Notes: generated by a model from the sequence alone, not told the origin. Shown: positions 38,571-48,664, numbered from the stretch's first letter. The stretch: 64,000 bases of DNA from Halomonas elongata DSM 2581 (GCF_000196875.2 NC_014532.2:372001-436000), one strand, 5' to 3'. Made by a program: numbers and translations.

Positions 38571-41417
38571 TCAGAGCGCGGCGATCTTGTCGCGCTGCTC
38601 GACCAGGAGCCGCCGATTGGCGCTGAGGTCGTCGAGCTTGTCGCGTTCCTTCTGCACCACCGCTTCGGGGGCCTTGGCGACGAAACTCTCGTTGCCGAGC
38701 TTCTTCTCGATGCCGCCGATCAGCTTGTCCTGCTTGTCGATCTCCTTGGCCAGGCGAGCCAGTTCGGCCTCCTTGTCGATCAGGCCGGCCATGGGCACCA
38801 GCACTTCCATGTCGCCCACCAGTTGGGTGGCCGCCAGGGGCGCCGCGGCGGGATCGTCGAGCCAGTCGAGACGCTCGAGCTTGGCCAGCTTGGCGAGGAA
38901 CGGCCGATTGGCTTCCAGTCGCTCGCGGTCGGTGGCGTCGCCCTTGGTCAGCAGGGCCTCCAGCGGCTTGCCGGGCGCGATGTTCAGCTCTGCACGGATG
39001 TTGCGGATCGCCACGATCACGCCCTTGAGCCACTCGATGTTGCGGGTGGCAGCCTCGTCGACGCGGGCTTCGTCGGCCTCCGGCCAGGCATGGACCATCA
39101 AGGAGTCGCCTTCGCCGCGATAGGTGCCGGCCAGGGGCGCGACCCGCTGCCAGATCTCCTCGCTGATGTAGGGCATCATCGGATGTGCCAGGCGCAGGAT
39201 GGCCTCCAGCACCCGCACCAGGGTGCGGCGGGTGCCGCGCTGCGATTCGGGCGTGGCGTCGTCATCCCAGAGCACCGGCTTGGAGAGCTCCAGGTACCAG
39301 TCGCAGTACTCGTTCCAGATGAACTCGTACAGCGCCTGGGAGGCATGGTCGAAACGATATTCTTCCATGGCCCGGGTCACCTGGGCCTCGGTCTGCTGCA
39401 GGCGCGAGATGATCCAGCGATCGGCCAGCGACAGCTCGACCTCGCTGCCATCGGCACCGCAATCCTGGCCTTCGGCATTCATCAGTACATAGCGCGAGGC
39501 GTTCCACAGCTTGTTGCAGAAGTTGCGGTAGCCGTCCAGGCGGCCCATGTCGAACTTGATGTCGCGACCGGTGGTGGCCTGGGAGAGGAAGGTGAAGCGC
39601 AGGGCGTCGGTGCCGTGGGGCTCGATGCCCTCGGGGAATTCCTGGCGCGTGGCCTTGGCGATGGCCTTGGCCTTCTGCGGCTGCATCATGTTGCCGGTGC
39701 GCTTCTCGACCAGGCTCTCCAGGTCGATGCCGTCGATCAGGTCGATGGGATCGAGGACGTTGCCCTTGGACTTGGACATCTTGTTGCCCTGGCCGTCGCG
39801 CACCAGACCATGCACATAGACCTGCTTGAAGGGCACCTCGCCGGTGAACTCCAGGGTCAGCATGATCATCCGGGCGACCCAGAAGAAGATGATGTCGAAA
39901 CCGGTGACCAGCACGCTGCTGGGGTGGAAGGTCTCCAGAGCCTCGGTCTTCTCGGGCCAGCCGAGGGTGCCGAAGGTCCACAGCCCGGAGCTGAACCAGG
40001 TGTCGAGGACATCCTCGTCCTGGGTCAGGGGCACGTCGGCGGGCAGACCGTGCTTGTCGCGGGCCTCGGCCTCGGTGCGGGCCACGTAGACATTGCCCTC
40101 GGCATCGTACCAGGCCGGGATGCGGTGGCCCCACCATAGCTGGCGCGAAATGCACCAGTCCTGGAGGTCGCGCATCCAGGAGAAGTACATGTTCTCGTAA
40201 TTCTTCGGCACGAACTCGATGTCGCCGTTCTCGACCGCAGCGATGGCCGGCTTGGCGAGGTTTTCCACGGCCACGAACCACTGATCGGTGAGATAGGGCT
40301 CGATGACATCGCCGGAACGGTCGCCAAAGGGCAGGGTGTTGTTGACCGTCTCGGTGCGCTCGAGCAGGCCGGCGGCCTCCATGTCGGCGACGATGCGCTC
40401 GCGGGCCTCGAAACGCGAGAGGCCGGCATAGGCGGACGGCAGGCTGGTATCGATGTCGCTCAGCGGACGGCCCTGGAGATCGAAGGCCTCGGCACGCTCG
40501 AGGATGACCGCATCCCGGGAAAAGACGTTGATCAGCGGCAGCTCGCAGCGCTTGCCGACCTCATAGTCATTGAAGTCGTGGGCCGGGGTAATCTTCACGC
40601 AGCCCGAGCCCTTCTCCATGTCGGCGTGTTCGTCGGCGACGATGGGAATGCGGCGACCGACCAGAGGCAGGTCGACGAACTTGCCGATCAGCGAGGCGTA
40701 GCGCGGATCCTCCGGGTTGACCGCTACGGCACTGTCGCCGAGCAGGGTTTCGGGACGAGTGGTGGCGACGACCAGATGATCGAGTCCCGCCTCGGTGGTG
40801 ACGCCATCGGCCAACGGGTAGCGGAAGTGCCAGAACTGACCCTGCTGATCGCGATTTTCCACCTCGAGGTCGGAGATGGCGGTATGCAGGGTGGGATCCC
40901 AGTTGACCAGCCGCTTGCCGCGATAGATCAGGCCCTTGTCGAACAACTGCACGAAGACTTCCTGGACCGCCTTGTAGAAGCCGTCGTCCATGGTGAAGCG
41001 TTCGCGGGACCAGTCGACGCTGGCGCCCATGCGACGCAGCTGGCGAGTGATGTGGCCGCCGGACTCGTGCTTCCACTCCCAGATCTTGTCGGTGAAGGCC
41101 TCGCGTCCCAGGTCATGACGGCTCTTGCCTTCCTCGGCGGCGACCTTGCGTTCCACCAGCATCTGGGTGGCGATGCCGGCGTGGTCGGTGCCCACCTGCC
41201 AGAGGGTGTTGCGGCCCTGCATGCGCCGCCAGCGCGTCAGGGTGTCCATGATGGTGTCCTGGAAGGCGTGGCCCATGTGCAGACTGCCGGTGACATTGGG
41301 CGGCGGGATCATGATGGAGTAGGGCTCTCCCTCGCCGGAAGGGGCGAAGTGGCCATCCTCTTCCCAACGCTGATACCAGCGGTTTTCGATCTGCTCGGGT
41401 TGGTAGGTCTTGTCCAT
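38571..41417 (-). CDS. valS: Valyl-tRNA synthetase
   Basis: A 948-residue class Ia synthetase. HIGH is present as GSLHMGHAF (about residues 44-52) after PPPNVTG, and KMSKSKGN is at about residue 545. The CP1 editing domain is marked by [15 protein letters not shown]. The C-terminal coiled coil ([20 protein letters not shown] to the end) is the ValS tRNA-binding tail. It is last in the minus-strand series pepA-ilvE-SDR-holC-valS; holC-valS is the conserved pair. Confidence 0.97.
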   Translation of the reverse strand: MDKTYQPEQIENRWYQRWEEDGHFAPSGEGEPYSIMIPPPNVTGSLHMGHAFQDTIMDTLTRWRRMQGRNTLWQVGTDHAGIATQMLVERKVAAEEGKSRHDLGREAFTDKIWEWKHESGGHITRQLRRMGASVDWSRERFTMDDGFYKAVQEVFVQLFDKGLIYRGKRLVNWDPTLHTAISDLEVENRDQQGQFWHFRYPLADGVTTEAGLDHLVVATTRPETLLGDSAVAVNPEDPRYASLIGKFVDLPLVGRRIPIVADEHADMEKGSGCVKITPAHDFNDYEVGKRCELPLINVFSRDAVILERAEAFDLQGRPLSDIDTSLPSAYAGLSRFEARERIVADMEAAGLLERTETVNNTLPFGDRSGDVIEPYLTDQWFVAVENLAKPAIAAVENGDIEFVPKNYENMYFSWMRDLQDWCISRQLWWGHRIPAWYDAEGNVYVARTEAEARDKHGLPADVPLTQDEDVLDTWFSSGLWTFGTLGWPEKTEALETFHPSSVLVTGFDIIFFWVARMIMLTLEFTGEVPFKQVYVHGLVRDGQGNKMSKSKGNVLDPIDLIDGIDLESLVEKRTGNMMQPQKAKAIAKATRQEFPEGIEPHGTDALRFTFLSQATTGRDIKFDMGRLDGYRNFCNKLWNASRYVLMNAEGQDCGADGSEVELSLADRWIISRLQQTEAQVTRAMEEYRFDHASQALYEFIWNEYCDWYLELSKPVLWDDDATPESQRGTRRTLVRVLEAILRLAHPMMPYISEEIWQRVAPLAGTYRGEGDSLMVHAWPEADEARVDEAATRNIEWLKGVIVAIRNIRAELNIAPGKPLEALLTKGDATDRERLEANRPFLAKLAKLERLDWLDDPAAAPLAATQLVGDMEVLVPMAGLIDKEAELARLAKEIDKQDKLIGGIEKKLGNESFVAKAPEAVVQKERDKLDDLSANRRLLVEQRDKIAAL

Positions 41418-41588
41418 GGGCGGTTCCGGATCCAGAAATGGTCGCCACCGGCGTGGTGGCCGGGTGGCGGGAATCGTCGAAAAATGGGCTCGATTATAGC
41501 CCGATGAGCGTCCTGACGTCAGCCTGAGACGGGGGCGTCCCTGATCTCGGCAACATGGAGCCGGTGCGTCAGCCTCGCTATGCCAACG

Positions 41589-42044
41589 TCAGCCGTTGCC
41601 GCCCTGTCCGCCCAGTTGGTGGGCCTTCACGGGATAGCCGCGCTTCTTGTAGGTCTGCCAGCAGTCGCGCTTGGCGGTCAGCACTTCCTGATGCTGGTTG
41701 ATGATCTCGGCGACCCGCTCGAAACGCGAGAACCACTCCGGGATGTCGGGGTGCAGGTTGAGCATCGCCTGGGTGCCCGGTTCGCCGGGTGAGGGTGGTT
41801 CCTCCCAGCCGATGGTCGCCGGGACGCTGTCGGCCTGCTCGCTGCCCAGCAGGGCGTGGGGCAGGTAGGCGTCGGGCCGGAAGTCCCACAGGCGGTCGTC
41901 GAGGGCTCGGGCCATGGCCTCGTCTTCCGCATGCAGATGCAGCCGATAGCCCTTGTTGACGATGGTCTCGGCCAGCCGGCAGGCGAACTCGAGACGTGCG
42001 TCGAGGGTGGTGTCGGGCAGGATGTAGAAGTCGACTTGGGTCAT
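41589..42044 (-). CDS. holC: DNA polymerase III chi subunit
   Basis: A 151-residue HolC. MTQVDFYILP, the CRLAETIVNKGYRLHLHAED segment, LWDFRPDAYLPH and PATIGWEEP are typical. Chi links the clamp loader to SSB. It lies upstream of valS with about 170 bp between, where the E. coli genes are adjacent. The distance to pepA is enlarged by two inserted genes and a repeat element. Confidence 0.93.
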   Translation of the reverse strand: MTQVDFYILPDTTLDARLEFACRLAETIVNKGYRLHLHAEDEAMARALDDRLWDFRPDAYLPHALLGSEQADSVPATIGWEEPPSPGEPGTQAMLNLHPDIPEWFSRFERVAEIINQHQEVLTAKRDCWQTYKKRGYPVKAHQLGGQGGNG

Positions 42045-42045
42045 G

Positions 42046-42230
42046 GGGCCCTTCGGGCAAGCTGTAAGCTCTAAGAGCGGCGCTTCGCGCCTGGAAGCTG
42101 TAAGAAAAGCACTTGGGCTTGGTTTGAAGTCATCGCCCCATCAGGGCGGCGCTACTGCAACCTTTTGCCATCGCGGCTGATATCTTACAGCTTACAGCTT
42201 ACAGCTTACAGCTCCGGGCGTAGCCCGGTG
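42046..42230. repeat. Intergenic element of the GCTGTAA family, holC-SDR spacer
   Basis: The left end has GGGCCC-TTC-GGGC, then GCTGTAA GCTCTAA (42061-42074), GGCGCTTCGCGCC (42079-42091) and GCTGTAA (42097-42103). The right end is the inverse: four perfect CTTACAG 7-mers (42184-42211), then the hairpin CCGGGC-GTA-GCCCGG (42214-42228). The spacer is thus bracketed by inverted copies of the same motif. CGCCC/GGGCG forms another stem in the middle. Confidence 0.7.
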
Positions 42231-42231
42231 G

Positions 42232-42972
42232 TTAAACCCCGCCGTCTATATCGACCAGGGCGCCGGTGGTGAAGCCGGCTTCGGCGAGCCACAGCACGCC
42301 CTCGGCGATTTCCTCGGGTTCGCCGATGCGTCCCATGGGGATGACCGAACCGGCAACGTCGGTTTTTTCCGGGTTGCCGCCACTGGCGTGGATGGTGGTG
42401 CGAACCACGCCGGGACGTACGGTGTTGACACGAATGCCGTCACCGGCGACTTCCTTGGACAGTCCTTCGGTCATGGTATCGATGGCGCCCTTCGAGGCGG
42501 CGTAGTCGACGTATTCGTCGGCACCGCCCAGGTGAGACGCCGCCGAGCCGACATTGACGATGGCGCCGCCCTGGCCGCCGTGACGCTTGGCCATGCGCTT
42601 GATGGCCTCGCGGGCGCAGATGAACGGGCCGGTCACGTTGATGCGCATCATGCGATCGATGCGCTCGGCGTCCATGTCCTCGACGCGGCAGACCTGGTCG
42701 ACCACGCCGGCGTTGTTGACCAGCACGTCGAGGCGGCCCAGCTCCCGGTCCACGGTCTCGAACATGGCAAGGATATCGGCCTCGACGGCGACATCGGCCC
42801 GTATGGCGATGGCACGCCCGCCTGCGGCTTCGATGTCGGCGACCACGCTGGCGGCCGCGGCCTCGTCACTGCGATAGTTGACGGCCACTGCATAGCTGCG
42901 CTGGGCAGCGAGGCGAGCGGTGGCGGCGCCGATGCCGCGTCCGGCACCGGTAATCAGCATCACTTTCGACAT
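42232..42972 (-). CDS. SDR oxidoreductase, YgfF-like
   Basis: A 246-residue classical short-chain dehydrogenase. The cofactor motif is TGAGRGIGAATARLA, followed by LVNNAGVV, INVTGPFICAREAIKRMA, catalytic Ser in IVNVGSAASHLG and YVDYAASKGA (Tyr and Lys). VRPGVVRTTIHASGG is like E. coli YgfF. The substrate is unknown. It sits between holC and ilvE and separates the usual pepA-holC pair. Confidence 0.85.
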   Translation of the reverse strand: MSKVMLITGAGRGIGAATARLAAQRSYAVAVNYRSDEAAAASVVADIEAAGGRAIAIRADVAVEADILAMFETVDRELGRLDVLVNNAGVVDQVCRVEDMDAERIDRMMRINVTGPFICAREAIKRMAKRHGGQGGAIVNVGSAASHLGGADEYVDYAASKGAIDTMTEGLSKEVAGDGIRVNTVRPGVVRTTIHASGGNPEKTDVAGSVIPMGRIGEPEEIAEGVLWLAEAGFTTGALVDIDGGV

Positions 42973-43057
42973 TTCGGCCTCTTGACGGAGAAACTTGACG
43001 AGAAAACATGCAGGGCACGGCCCGCGGGAGAGGCGGCCGTGCCATGGCGCATGGGGA

Positions 43058-44158
43058 TCAGGCCAGACGCGTCAGCCAGCCACGGCTGTCTTCGCGACGC
43101 CCGTACTGCAGGTCGAGCAGGTGGCTGCGCAGGCGCTTGGCGACTTCGTTATCACCGCCCGCGCTGAGGCGGATCGAACCTTCCTCGGTGACCAGCTCGC
43201 CCACCGGGGTGATCACCGCGGCGGTGCCGCAGGCGAAGACTTCGGTGATTTCGCCGTTGGCCGCGCCCTCGCGCCATTCGTCGATGCTGATCGGGCGTTC
43301 CTCGGGAGTCAGCCCCTCGTCGCGTGCCAGGGTCAGCACCGAGTCGCGGGTCACGCCCTCGAGGATGGTGTCGGTGAGTCGCGGGGTGACCAGGCGACCG
43401 TCGCGGTAGACGAAGAACAGGTTCATGCCGCCGAGCTCCTCGATCCACTTGTTCTCGGCGGCGTCGAGGAAGGCCACCTGGCTGCAGTCGTGGGCCTCGG
43501 CTTCCTTCTGGGCGGCCAGGGAGGCGGCGTAGTTGCCACCGCACTTGGCGAAGCCGGTGCCCCCGGCGGCGGCACGCTTGTACTGGGACGAGAGCCAGAT
43601 CGACACTGGTGCCACACCGCCCTTGAAGTAGGCCGCCGCCGGAGAGGCGATCACGTAGTAATCGATCTCATGGGCGGGACGCACGCCGAGGAAGGTTTCG
43701 CTGGCGATCATGAAGGGACGCAGGTAGAGGCTGGACTCGTCGGCATCGCTGGCCGGGGTCGGCACCCAGGCGTGGTCCTGGGCGAGCAGTGCCTTGAGCG
43801 AGTCGATGAAGTCCTCGTCGGAGAGCTCCGGCAGGGCCAGGCGGCGCGCCGAGCGGCGGAAACGCTCGGCATTCTTTTCCGGACGGAAGGCCCAGACCGA
43901 GCCGTCGGCGTGACGATAGGCCTTGATGCCCTCGAAGATCTCCTGGGCATAGTGCAGCACAGCAGCGGCGGGATCGAGGGTCAGCGGGCCGTAGGGACGT
44001 ACCTCGTGGCCATGCCAGCCGGCGTCGACGGTCCAGCGCACATGGGCCATGTGGTCGGTGAAGTAGCGACCGAAACCGGGATTGGCAAGGATGTCGTCAC
44101 GGATATGGGCTGCCTTGGCATCGGTGGAGGGCAGCACGGAAAAGCGTTCTGTGGGCAC
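43058..44158 (-). CDS. ilvE: Branched-chain amino acid aminotransferase
   Basis: A 366-residue class IV PLP transaminase of the larger BCAT2-like type, performing the final step to valine, leucine and isoleucine. HYAQEIFEGIKAYRHADG, SLYLRPFMIASE, GTGFAKCGGNYAASL (PLP Lys in the FAKCGGNY segment) and EVFACGTAAVITPVG are characteristic. The start is set at GTG 44158 (VPTERFSVLP). An ATG at 44245 with a strong AAAGGAG is also in frame, giving 29 extra residues that overlap a strong GC hairpin; see findings. Confidence 0.9.
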   Translation of the reverse strand: MPTERFSVLPSTDAKAAHIRDDILANPGFGRYFTDHMAHVRWTVDAGWHGHEVRPYGPLTLDPAAAVLHYAQEIFEGIKAYRHADGSVWAFRPEKNAERFRRSARRLALPELSDEDFIDSLKALLAQDHAWVPTPASDADESSLYLRPFMIASETFLGVRPAHEIDYYVIASPAAAYFKGGVAPVSIWLSSQYKRAAAGGTGFAKCGGNYAASLAAQKEAEAHDCSQVAFLDAAENKWIEELGGMNLFFVYRDGRLVTPRLTDTILEGVTRDSVLTLARDEGLTPEERPISIDEWREGAANGEITEVFACGTAAVITPVGELVTEEGSIRLSAGGDNEVAKRLRSHLLDLQYGRREDSRGWLTRLA

Positions 44159-44175
44159 GGCTATGAATCTCCGCT

Positions 44176-44203
44176 GTGCCCGAGGCGCGGTTGGCGCCTC
44201 GGG
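44176..44203 (-). promoter_or_regulatory. GC hairpin just upstream of the preferred ilvE start
   Basis: On the minus strand CCCGAGGCGC and GCGCCTCGGG pair with a CAACC loop, ending about 20 nt before the GTG start and close to its GGAG. It may modulate ilvE translation. Confidence 0.4.
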
Positions 44204-44307
44204 GCGATGCTGAAACACCGAACCGGCGGTGCCGGTCCGGTGCATGATGGTCGGCTCCTTTCATGAAAAAGTCGCCGCGCGGAAAAGGCAAGACCCGCGT
44301 TGACGGA

Positions 44308-45828
44308 TCAGTCCTCGCCGACCTCGACCTGGCTATCGGAAGAGCGGTCCAGCAGGTACTGGGTGAGCAGGCTCACCGGGCGACCCGTGGCGCCTTTCTG
44401 CTTGCCGGAATGCCAGGCGGTACCGGCGATGTCCAGGTGCGCCCAGGGGTACTTGTCGGTAAAGCGCGAGAGGAAGCAGCCCGCGGTGATGGTGCCTGCC
44501 GGACGACCGCCGATGTTGGCCAGATCGGCGAAGTTGGAGTCCAGTTGCTCCTGGTACTCGTCCCACAGCGGCATGTGCCAGGCACGGTCCCAGGCGGTCT
44601 CGCCGGCGTCGAGCAGGTCCAGTGCCAGGTCGTCGTCGTTGGACATCAAGCCGGTGGCGTGATGGCCCAGCGCGATGATGGCAGCACCGGTCAGGGTGGC
44701 GATGTCGACCACGCTGGCGGGCTCGAAGCGCTCGGCGTAGGTCAGGGCGTCGCACAGCACCAGGCGACCTTCGGCGTCGGTGTTGAGGACTTCCACCGAC
44801 AGGCCCTTGAGCGTCTTGATGATGTCGCCGGGCTTGGTGGCACGGCCGTCGGGCATGTTCTCGGCGCTGGCGACGATGGCCACCAGATTGACCTTGGGAC
44901 GAATGGCGAGCACGGAGGTGACGGCACCGAACACGCTGGCGGCACCGCACATGTCGAACTTCATCTCGTCCATGCCTTCGCCCGGCTTGAGCGAGATGCC
45001 GCCGGAATCGAAGGTGATGCCCTTGCCGACCAGCACGTGAGGCGCTTCGTCGGGATCGTCGGCGCCCTGATACTTCATGACGATGAGGCGCGACGGCTCG
45101 ACGCTGCCGCGACCCACGCTGAGCAGGCTGTGGGCGCCGAGCTCTTCCAGGGCCTGTTCGTCGAGGATATCGGTGGTCAGCGCGCCCTCGGAGTCGGCGG
45201 CCATCTGTTCGGCCCGCTCGGCCAGGTAGCTCGGCGTGCAGACGTTACCGGGCAGGTTGCCGAGGGTGCGAGTGGCGTTGATGCCCTGGCCGATGCCATC
45301 GCCGATGCGGCCACCTTCGCGAGCGGCGTCGGAATCGCCGCCCTCGCTGACCAGCAGGGTCACGCGCTCGAGCGGCGGCACGGGGGCGGGCTCGGACTTG
45401 AAGTCGTTGAAGCGATAGATGGCGCGATGGGCCGCTTCGGCTACCATGCGGGCCTTCCAGTCGCAGGCGCGGTCGGGGACCGGTACGTCGTTGAAGGCCA
45501 CGGTGGCGTCATCGGCGGGCAACGTTGCCAGGGCGCCGAAGGCGGCATCGACGGCCTTGCGGAAGGCGCCTTCCTGGCACTTCTCGCGGCTGCCCAGGCC
45601 GACCAGCATCAGGCGGTCGGCGTTGAGGCCGGGAGCGAAGGGAATCAACTGGACGTTGCCCAGGCGCGCGTCGAAGTCGCCACGCTCGATCAGTTGGCCG
45701 ATCAGCCGCTCGCTGGCATCGTCGAGCTTGGCGGCGACGGGCAGCAGGTCGCCATCCTTGAACACCGGTACCACGAGGCAGGCCGTCTCGATCTTGGCGG
45801 GATTGGCCGTCTGAACTGGGAATTCCAT
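44308..45828 (-). CDS. pepA: Leucyl aminopeptidase (cytosol aminopeptidase)
   Basis: A 506-residue M17 metallopeptidase with two metal ions. The signature NTDAEGRLVL and the metal/active-site segments VGKGITFDSGGISLKPGEGM and KFDMCGAASVFGAV are complete. In E. coli PepA also binds DNA (Xer recombination, carAB control). ATG 45828 has GGAG at good spacing, and the upstream in-frame ATG is rejected. It is divergent from lptF, which is the conserved arrangement. Confidence 0.95.
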   Translation of the reverse strand: MEFPVQTANPAKIETACLVVPVFKDGDLLPVAAKLDDASERLIGQLIERGDFDARLGNVQLIPFAPGLNADRLMLVGLGSREKCQEGAFRKAVDAAFGALATLPADDATVAFNDVPVPDRACDWKARMVAEAAHRAIYRFNDFKSEPAPVPPLERVTLLVSEGGDSDAAREGGRIGDGIGQGINATRTLGNLPGNVCTPSYLAERAEQMAADSEGALTTDILDEQALEELGAHSLLSVGRGSVEPSRLIVMKYQGADDPDEAPHVLVGKGITFDSGGISLKPGEGMDEMKFDMCGAASVFGAVTSVLAIRPKVNLVAIVASAENMPDGRATKPGDIIKTLKGLSVEVLNTDAEGRLVLCDALTYAERFEPASVVDIATLTGAAIIALGHHATGLMSNDDDLALDLLDAGETAWDRAWHMPLWDEYQEQLDSNFADLANIGGRPAGTITAGCFLSRFTDKYPWAHLDIAGTAWHSGKQKGATGRPVSLLTQYLLDRSSDSQVEVGED

Positions 45829-45963
45829 GGTGTCTCCACAAGACAAGCGGTGGGGGATTCTGGATAATGCCGGCACATTGCCGAGTCGTCCCAGTGTACC
45901 CAAGGCCGGGCGTCATTGCATGGAAGTTGGCCGGGTACCGGCAACCCGGATCGGGAGACAGCA

Positions 45964-47049
45964 TTGATCATATTTCGTTACCTGACCCGCGAGATCCTGC
46001 AGACGATGGCCGCCGTCGCCGGCGTGCTGCTGCTGGTGATCATGGGCAGCCGTTTCATCCGCTACTTCTCCAATGCGGCGGAGGGCGAGATTCCCGTCGA
46101 TATTCTCGGGACCCTGATGCTGTTCCATCTGCCAGGGTTTCTCGAGCTGATCCTGCCACTGGCGTTTTTCCTCGGCATTCTGCTTGCGCTGGGACAGCTT
46201 TATCTCAACAGCGAGATCACCGTGCTGGTGGCTTGCGGCACGAGTCCCAATCGGTTGCTGTGGGTAAGCCTGTTGCCGGCCACCGTGGTGGCCATCCTGG
46301 TGGGGTTGTGCAGCCTCTGGCTGACGCCGGCCGGTGCCCTGCAGAACGAGATTATCCTCGATGAGCAGAGCAGCCAGCTCGATTTCGGTGTCCTGGCACC
46401 GGGGCGTTTCCAGAACTTCGGCGGTGGCCGGGTGGCCTATACCGAGGCGTTGAGCGAGCAGGAACGACGCCTGGAAGGGGTCTTCATCAGCGAGCGCCAG
46501 CGCCGCGACGATGGCACGCCCCAGACGGTGGTGACGCGCGCCGCGGAGGGCTATCAGACCATCGATGAGGAAACCGGGAGCCGTTTTCTGGTGCTCTCCG
46601 ATGGCGAACGCTACAGCGTTGAACCGGGGCGGGCGGTGGCCGAACACTTGTCGTTCGGCACCTATGCGGTGCGTCTTTCCAGGGCCGCCGCCGAGCGCGA
46701 CGATCTGGACGATCCCGAATATGCCACCACCCCGGCTCTGTTCGCCGACGGGTCGGCACCCGCCATGGCGCAGTTGCAGTGGCGGCTCGGCTTGCCGCCG
46801 ATGGTGTTCATCCTGACGCTGCTGGCCATGCCGTTGTCTCGCGTGAACCCTCGCCAGGGGCGTTTCGCCAAGTTGCTGCCGGCGATCTTTCTTTATGTGG
46901 CCTATCTCAGCCTGCTGCTGGCGGCCCTGGATGCCATCGCCAGGGGAGCCTGGCCGACCACGCTGGGCATGTGGCCGATCCACGCCGCCTTCCTGGTTAT
47001 CGGCCTGCTGATGACGCTGCGTGCCCAGCGCAAGGGGATGAGCGGATGA
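45964..47049 (+). CDS. lptF: LPS export ABC transporter permease LptF
   Basis: A 361-residue inner-membrane permease of the LptB2FGC machine that extracts lipopolysaccharide. It has three N-terminal helices (IIFRYLTREILQTMAAVAGV, FLELILPLAFFLGILLALGQ, a third before TPAG), a large periplasmic beta-jellyroll (about 130-265) and three C-terminal helices. It starts with TTG at 45964 after GGGAG; no ATG fits as well. It overlaps lptG by 4 bp. Confidence 0.93.
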   Translation: MIIFRYLTREILQTMAAVAGVLLLVIMGSRFIRYFSNAAEGEIPVDILGTLMLFHLPGFLELILPLAFFLGILLALGQLYLNSEITVLVACGTSPNRLLWVSLLPATVVAILVGLCSLWLTPAGALQNEIILDEQSSQLDFGVLAPGRFQNFGGGRVAYTEALSEQERRLEGVFISERQRRDDGTPQTVVTRAAEGYQTIDEETGSRFLVLSDGERYSVEPGRAVAEHLSFGTYAVRLSRAAAERDDLDDPEYATTPALFADGSAPAMAQLQWRLGLPPMVFILTLLAMPLSRVNPRQGRFAKLLPAIFLYVAYLSLLLAALDAIARGAWPTTLGMWPIHAAFLVIGLLMTLRAQRKGMSG

Positions 47050-48110
47050 TCGCCGACCGTCTGGACCGTTACATCGCGCGCAACGTTCTGGGGGCCATCC
47101 TGGTGGTGCAGGTCGTGCTGCTGGGCCTGGATCTGGTCATCACCTACATCAATGATCTGGGGGATGTGGAAGGGGACTACGGAGCCCTCCAGGTTTTCTT
47201 TTATCTGGTGATGCGCCTGCCCTGGCGCTTCTACCAGTATGCCCCGGTGGGCGTGCTGATCGGCGCGCTGATCGGCCTGGGCGGCATGGCCTCGAGCAAC
47301 GAGCTGACGGTGATGAGAGCCGCGGGCCGGTCGCTGGCGCGCATTCTCTGGGGCGTGATGAAACCGGTCATCCTGGTGATCGCCGTGGTGCTGTTCATCG
47401 CCGAATTCGTCAGCCCCAGCACCGAGCAGTACGCCAGTGCCTGGCGTCTGGAAAAGATGCAGGGCGAGGGGGCCGTGCTCACCGAGCGTGGCGGTTGGCA
47501 GCGAGAGGGCGACAGCTTCTACCGCTTCGGCGCCATCCGCGTCGACAATGTCGTGCTTGACCTGACCCGCTACCGCTTCGAGGGACGTGAGCTGCGCGAG
47601 GCGGTGAGTGCGCGCCGGGCGGTATGGCGCGATGGTGGCTGGGTGCTGGAGAACGTGGACATCACCCGCTTCGTGGATGGCCGTACCGAGGTGACCCATC
47701 AGGCCACCCGCCCCTGGCAGACCGAGCTGACGCCCGCCGAGCTGAATCGCCTGCTGCGCAGGGTGGAGACCCAGGCGCCCAGCGAACTCTGGGCCCATGC
47801 GCGTTACCTGGAAGCCCAGGGGCAGGACGCGACCCAGCCATTGCTCTACTTCTGGCAGAAGATGCTGATGCCCTTGACCATGGCTTCGCTGATGCTGGTG
47901 GCCGCTTCCTTCGTGTTCGGACCCTTGCGCAGCGTGGCGGCCGGTACCCGGGTCTTCTATGGCGTGATCACCGGGCTGGTCTTCAAGTATCTGCAGGACC
48001 TGCTGGGACCGGCATCCACGGTGTTCGGCTTCTCGCCGGCCTGGGCGGTGCTGGCGCCGACCCTGATCTGTGCCGCCCTGGGATTCTATATGCTGCGTCG
48101 CAGCGGTTGA
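47046..48110 (+). CDS. lptG: LPS export ABC transporter permease LptG
   Basis: A 354-residue partner of LptF. DRYIARNVLGAILVVQVVLL is the first helix, GVLIGALIGLGGMASSNELTVMRAAG the coupling-helix region, and PLLYFWQKMLMPLTMASLML starts the C-terminal membrane block. The periplasmic jellyroll lies between. It is translationally coupled to lptF (ATGA). The RDD-family gene follows after 15 bp. Confidence 0.94.
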   Translation: MIADRLDRYIARNVLGAILVVQVVLLGLDLVITYINDLGDVEGDYGALQVFFYLVMRLPWRFYQYAPVGVLIGALIGLGGMASSNELTVMRAAGRSLARILWGVMKPVILVIAVVLFIAEFVSPSTEQYASAWRLEKMQGEGAVLTERGGWQREGDSFYRFGAIRVDNVVLDLTRYRFEGRELREAVSARRAVWRDGGWVLENVDITRFVDGRTEVTHQATRPWQTELTPAELNRLLRRVETQAPSELWAHARYLEAQGQDATQPLLYFWQKMLMPLTMASLMLVAASFVFGPLRSVAAGTRVFYGVITGLVFKYLQDLLGPASTVFGFSPAWAVLAPTLICAALGFYMLRRSG

Positions 48111-48125
48111 TCCGGAGGAGCCCGC

Positions 48126-48602
48126 ATGGTGCAGCGTTTCGACCGTCTCGATGACGTCTGGCCTGCCGGGCTGGGACGCCGCCTGGGGGCCATGGTTTAT
48201 GACGGCCTGCTGGTACTGGCTATCTGGATCGCGCTGGCCGCCGGCCATGTGCTGGTCAGTCGCCTGCTGCTGGACATGCCGGCAGCGCAACTGGGTGTCG
48301 GTGTCGTCCAGGTGGCCTCGCTACGTGTCTTGCTGCTGTGCGGTGCCTTCGTCTTCTTCGCGTTCTTCTGGATGCGTGGCGGCATGACGCTGGGCATGCA
48401 GGCCTGGCGCCTGCGCGTGCAGACGACGGACGGGCGGGCGATCAATCTGCGCCAGAGTCTGGTGCGCTATCTGGTGGGCGCGCTTTCCTGGGCGGCTTGC
48501 GGCCTTGGGCATCTGTGGGTGCTGTTCGACGCCGAACGCCGTAGCTGGGCCGATATCGTCTCCGGTACGCAGGTTGTGGTGGTGCCCAAGGCGGGCACCT
48601 GA
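48126..48602 (+). CDS. RDD-family membrane protein
   Basis: A 158-residue RDD protein with three transmembrane segments (MVYDGLLVLAIWIALAAGHV, VLLLCGAFVFFAFFW, LVRYLVGALSWAACGLGHL). The RDD-type Arg/Asp positions are in GLGRRLGAMVYDGLL and LFDAERRSWADIVSGT. The family is uncharacterised, with suggested roles in transport. It is likely part of the lptFG transcript. Confidence 0.85.
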   Translation: MVQRFDRLDDVWPAGLGRRLGAMVYDGLLVLAIWIALAAGHVLVSRLLLDMPAAQLGVGVVQVASLRVLLLCGAFVFFAFFWMRGGMTLGMQAWRLRVQTTDGRAINLRQSLVRYLVGALSWAACGLGHLWVLFDAERRSWADIVSGTQVVVVPKAGT

Positions 48603-48664
48603 CATGCCTGATACGAAAGTCTCGTCCTCTCCGGACAAAAAAGTGACAGCCTATGGTTGCGATA

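Noticed and set aside
38538..40139. 533-codon open frame antisense to valS
   Set aside because: Mirror of valS codon bias; no ribosome site and no recognisable domain.
42184..42211. CTTACAG tandem repeats considered as a CRISPR-like array
   Set aside because: Units are 7 bp and contiguous with no spacers; they belong to the intergenic repeat family instead.
44263..45867. 534-codon open frame antisense to pepA
   Set aside because: Shadow of the pepA coding sequence; no domain, and pepA has all catalytic motifs.
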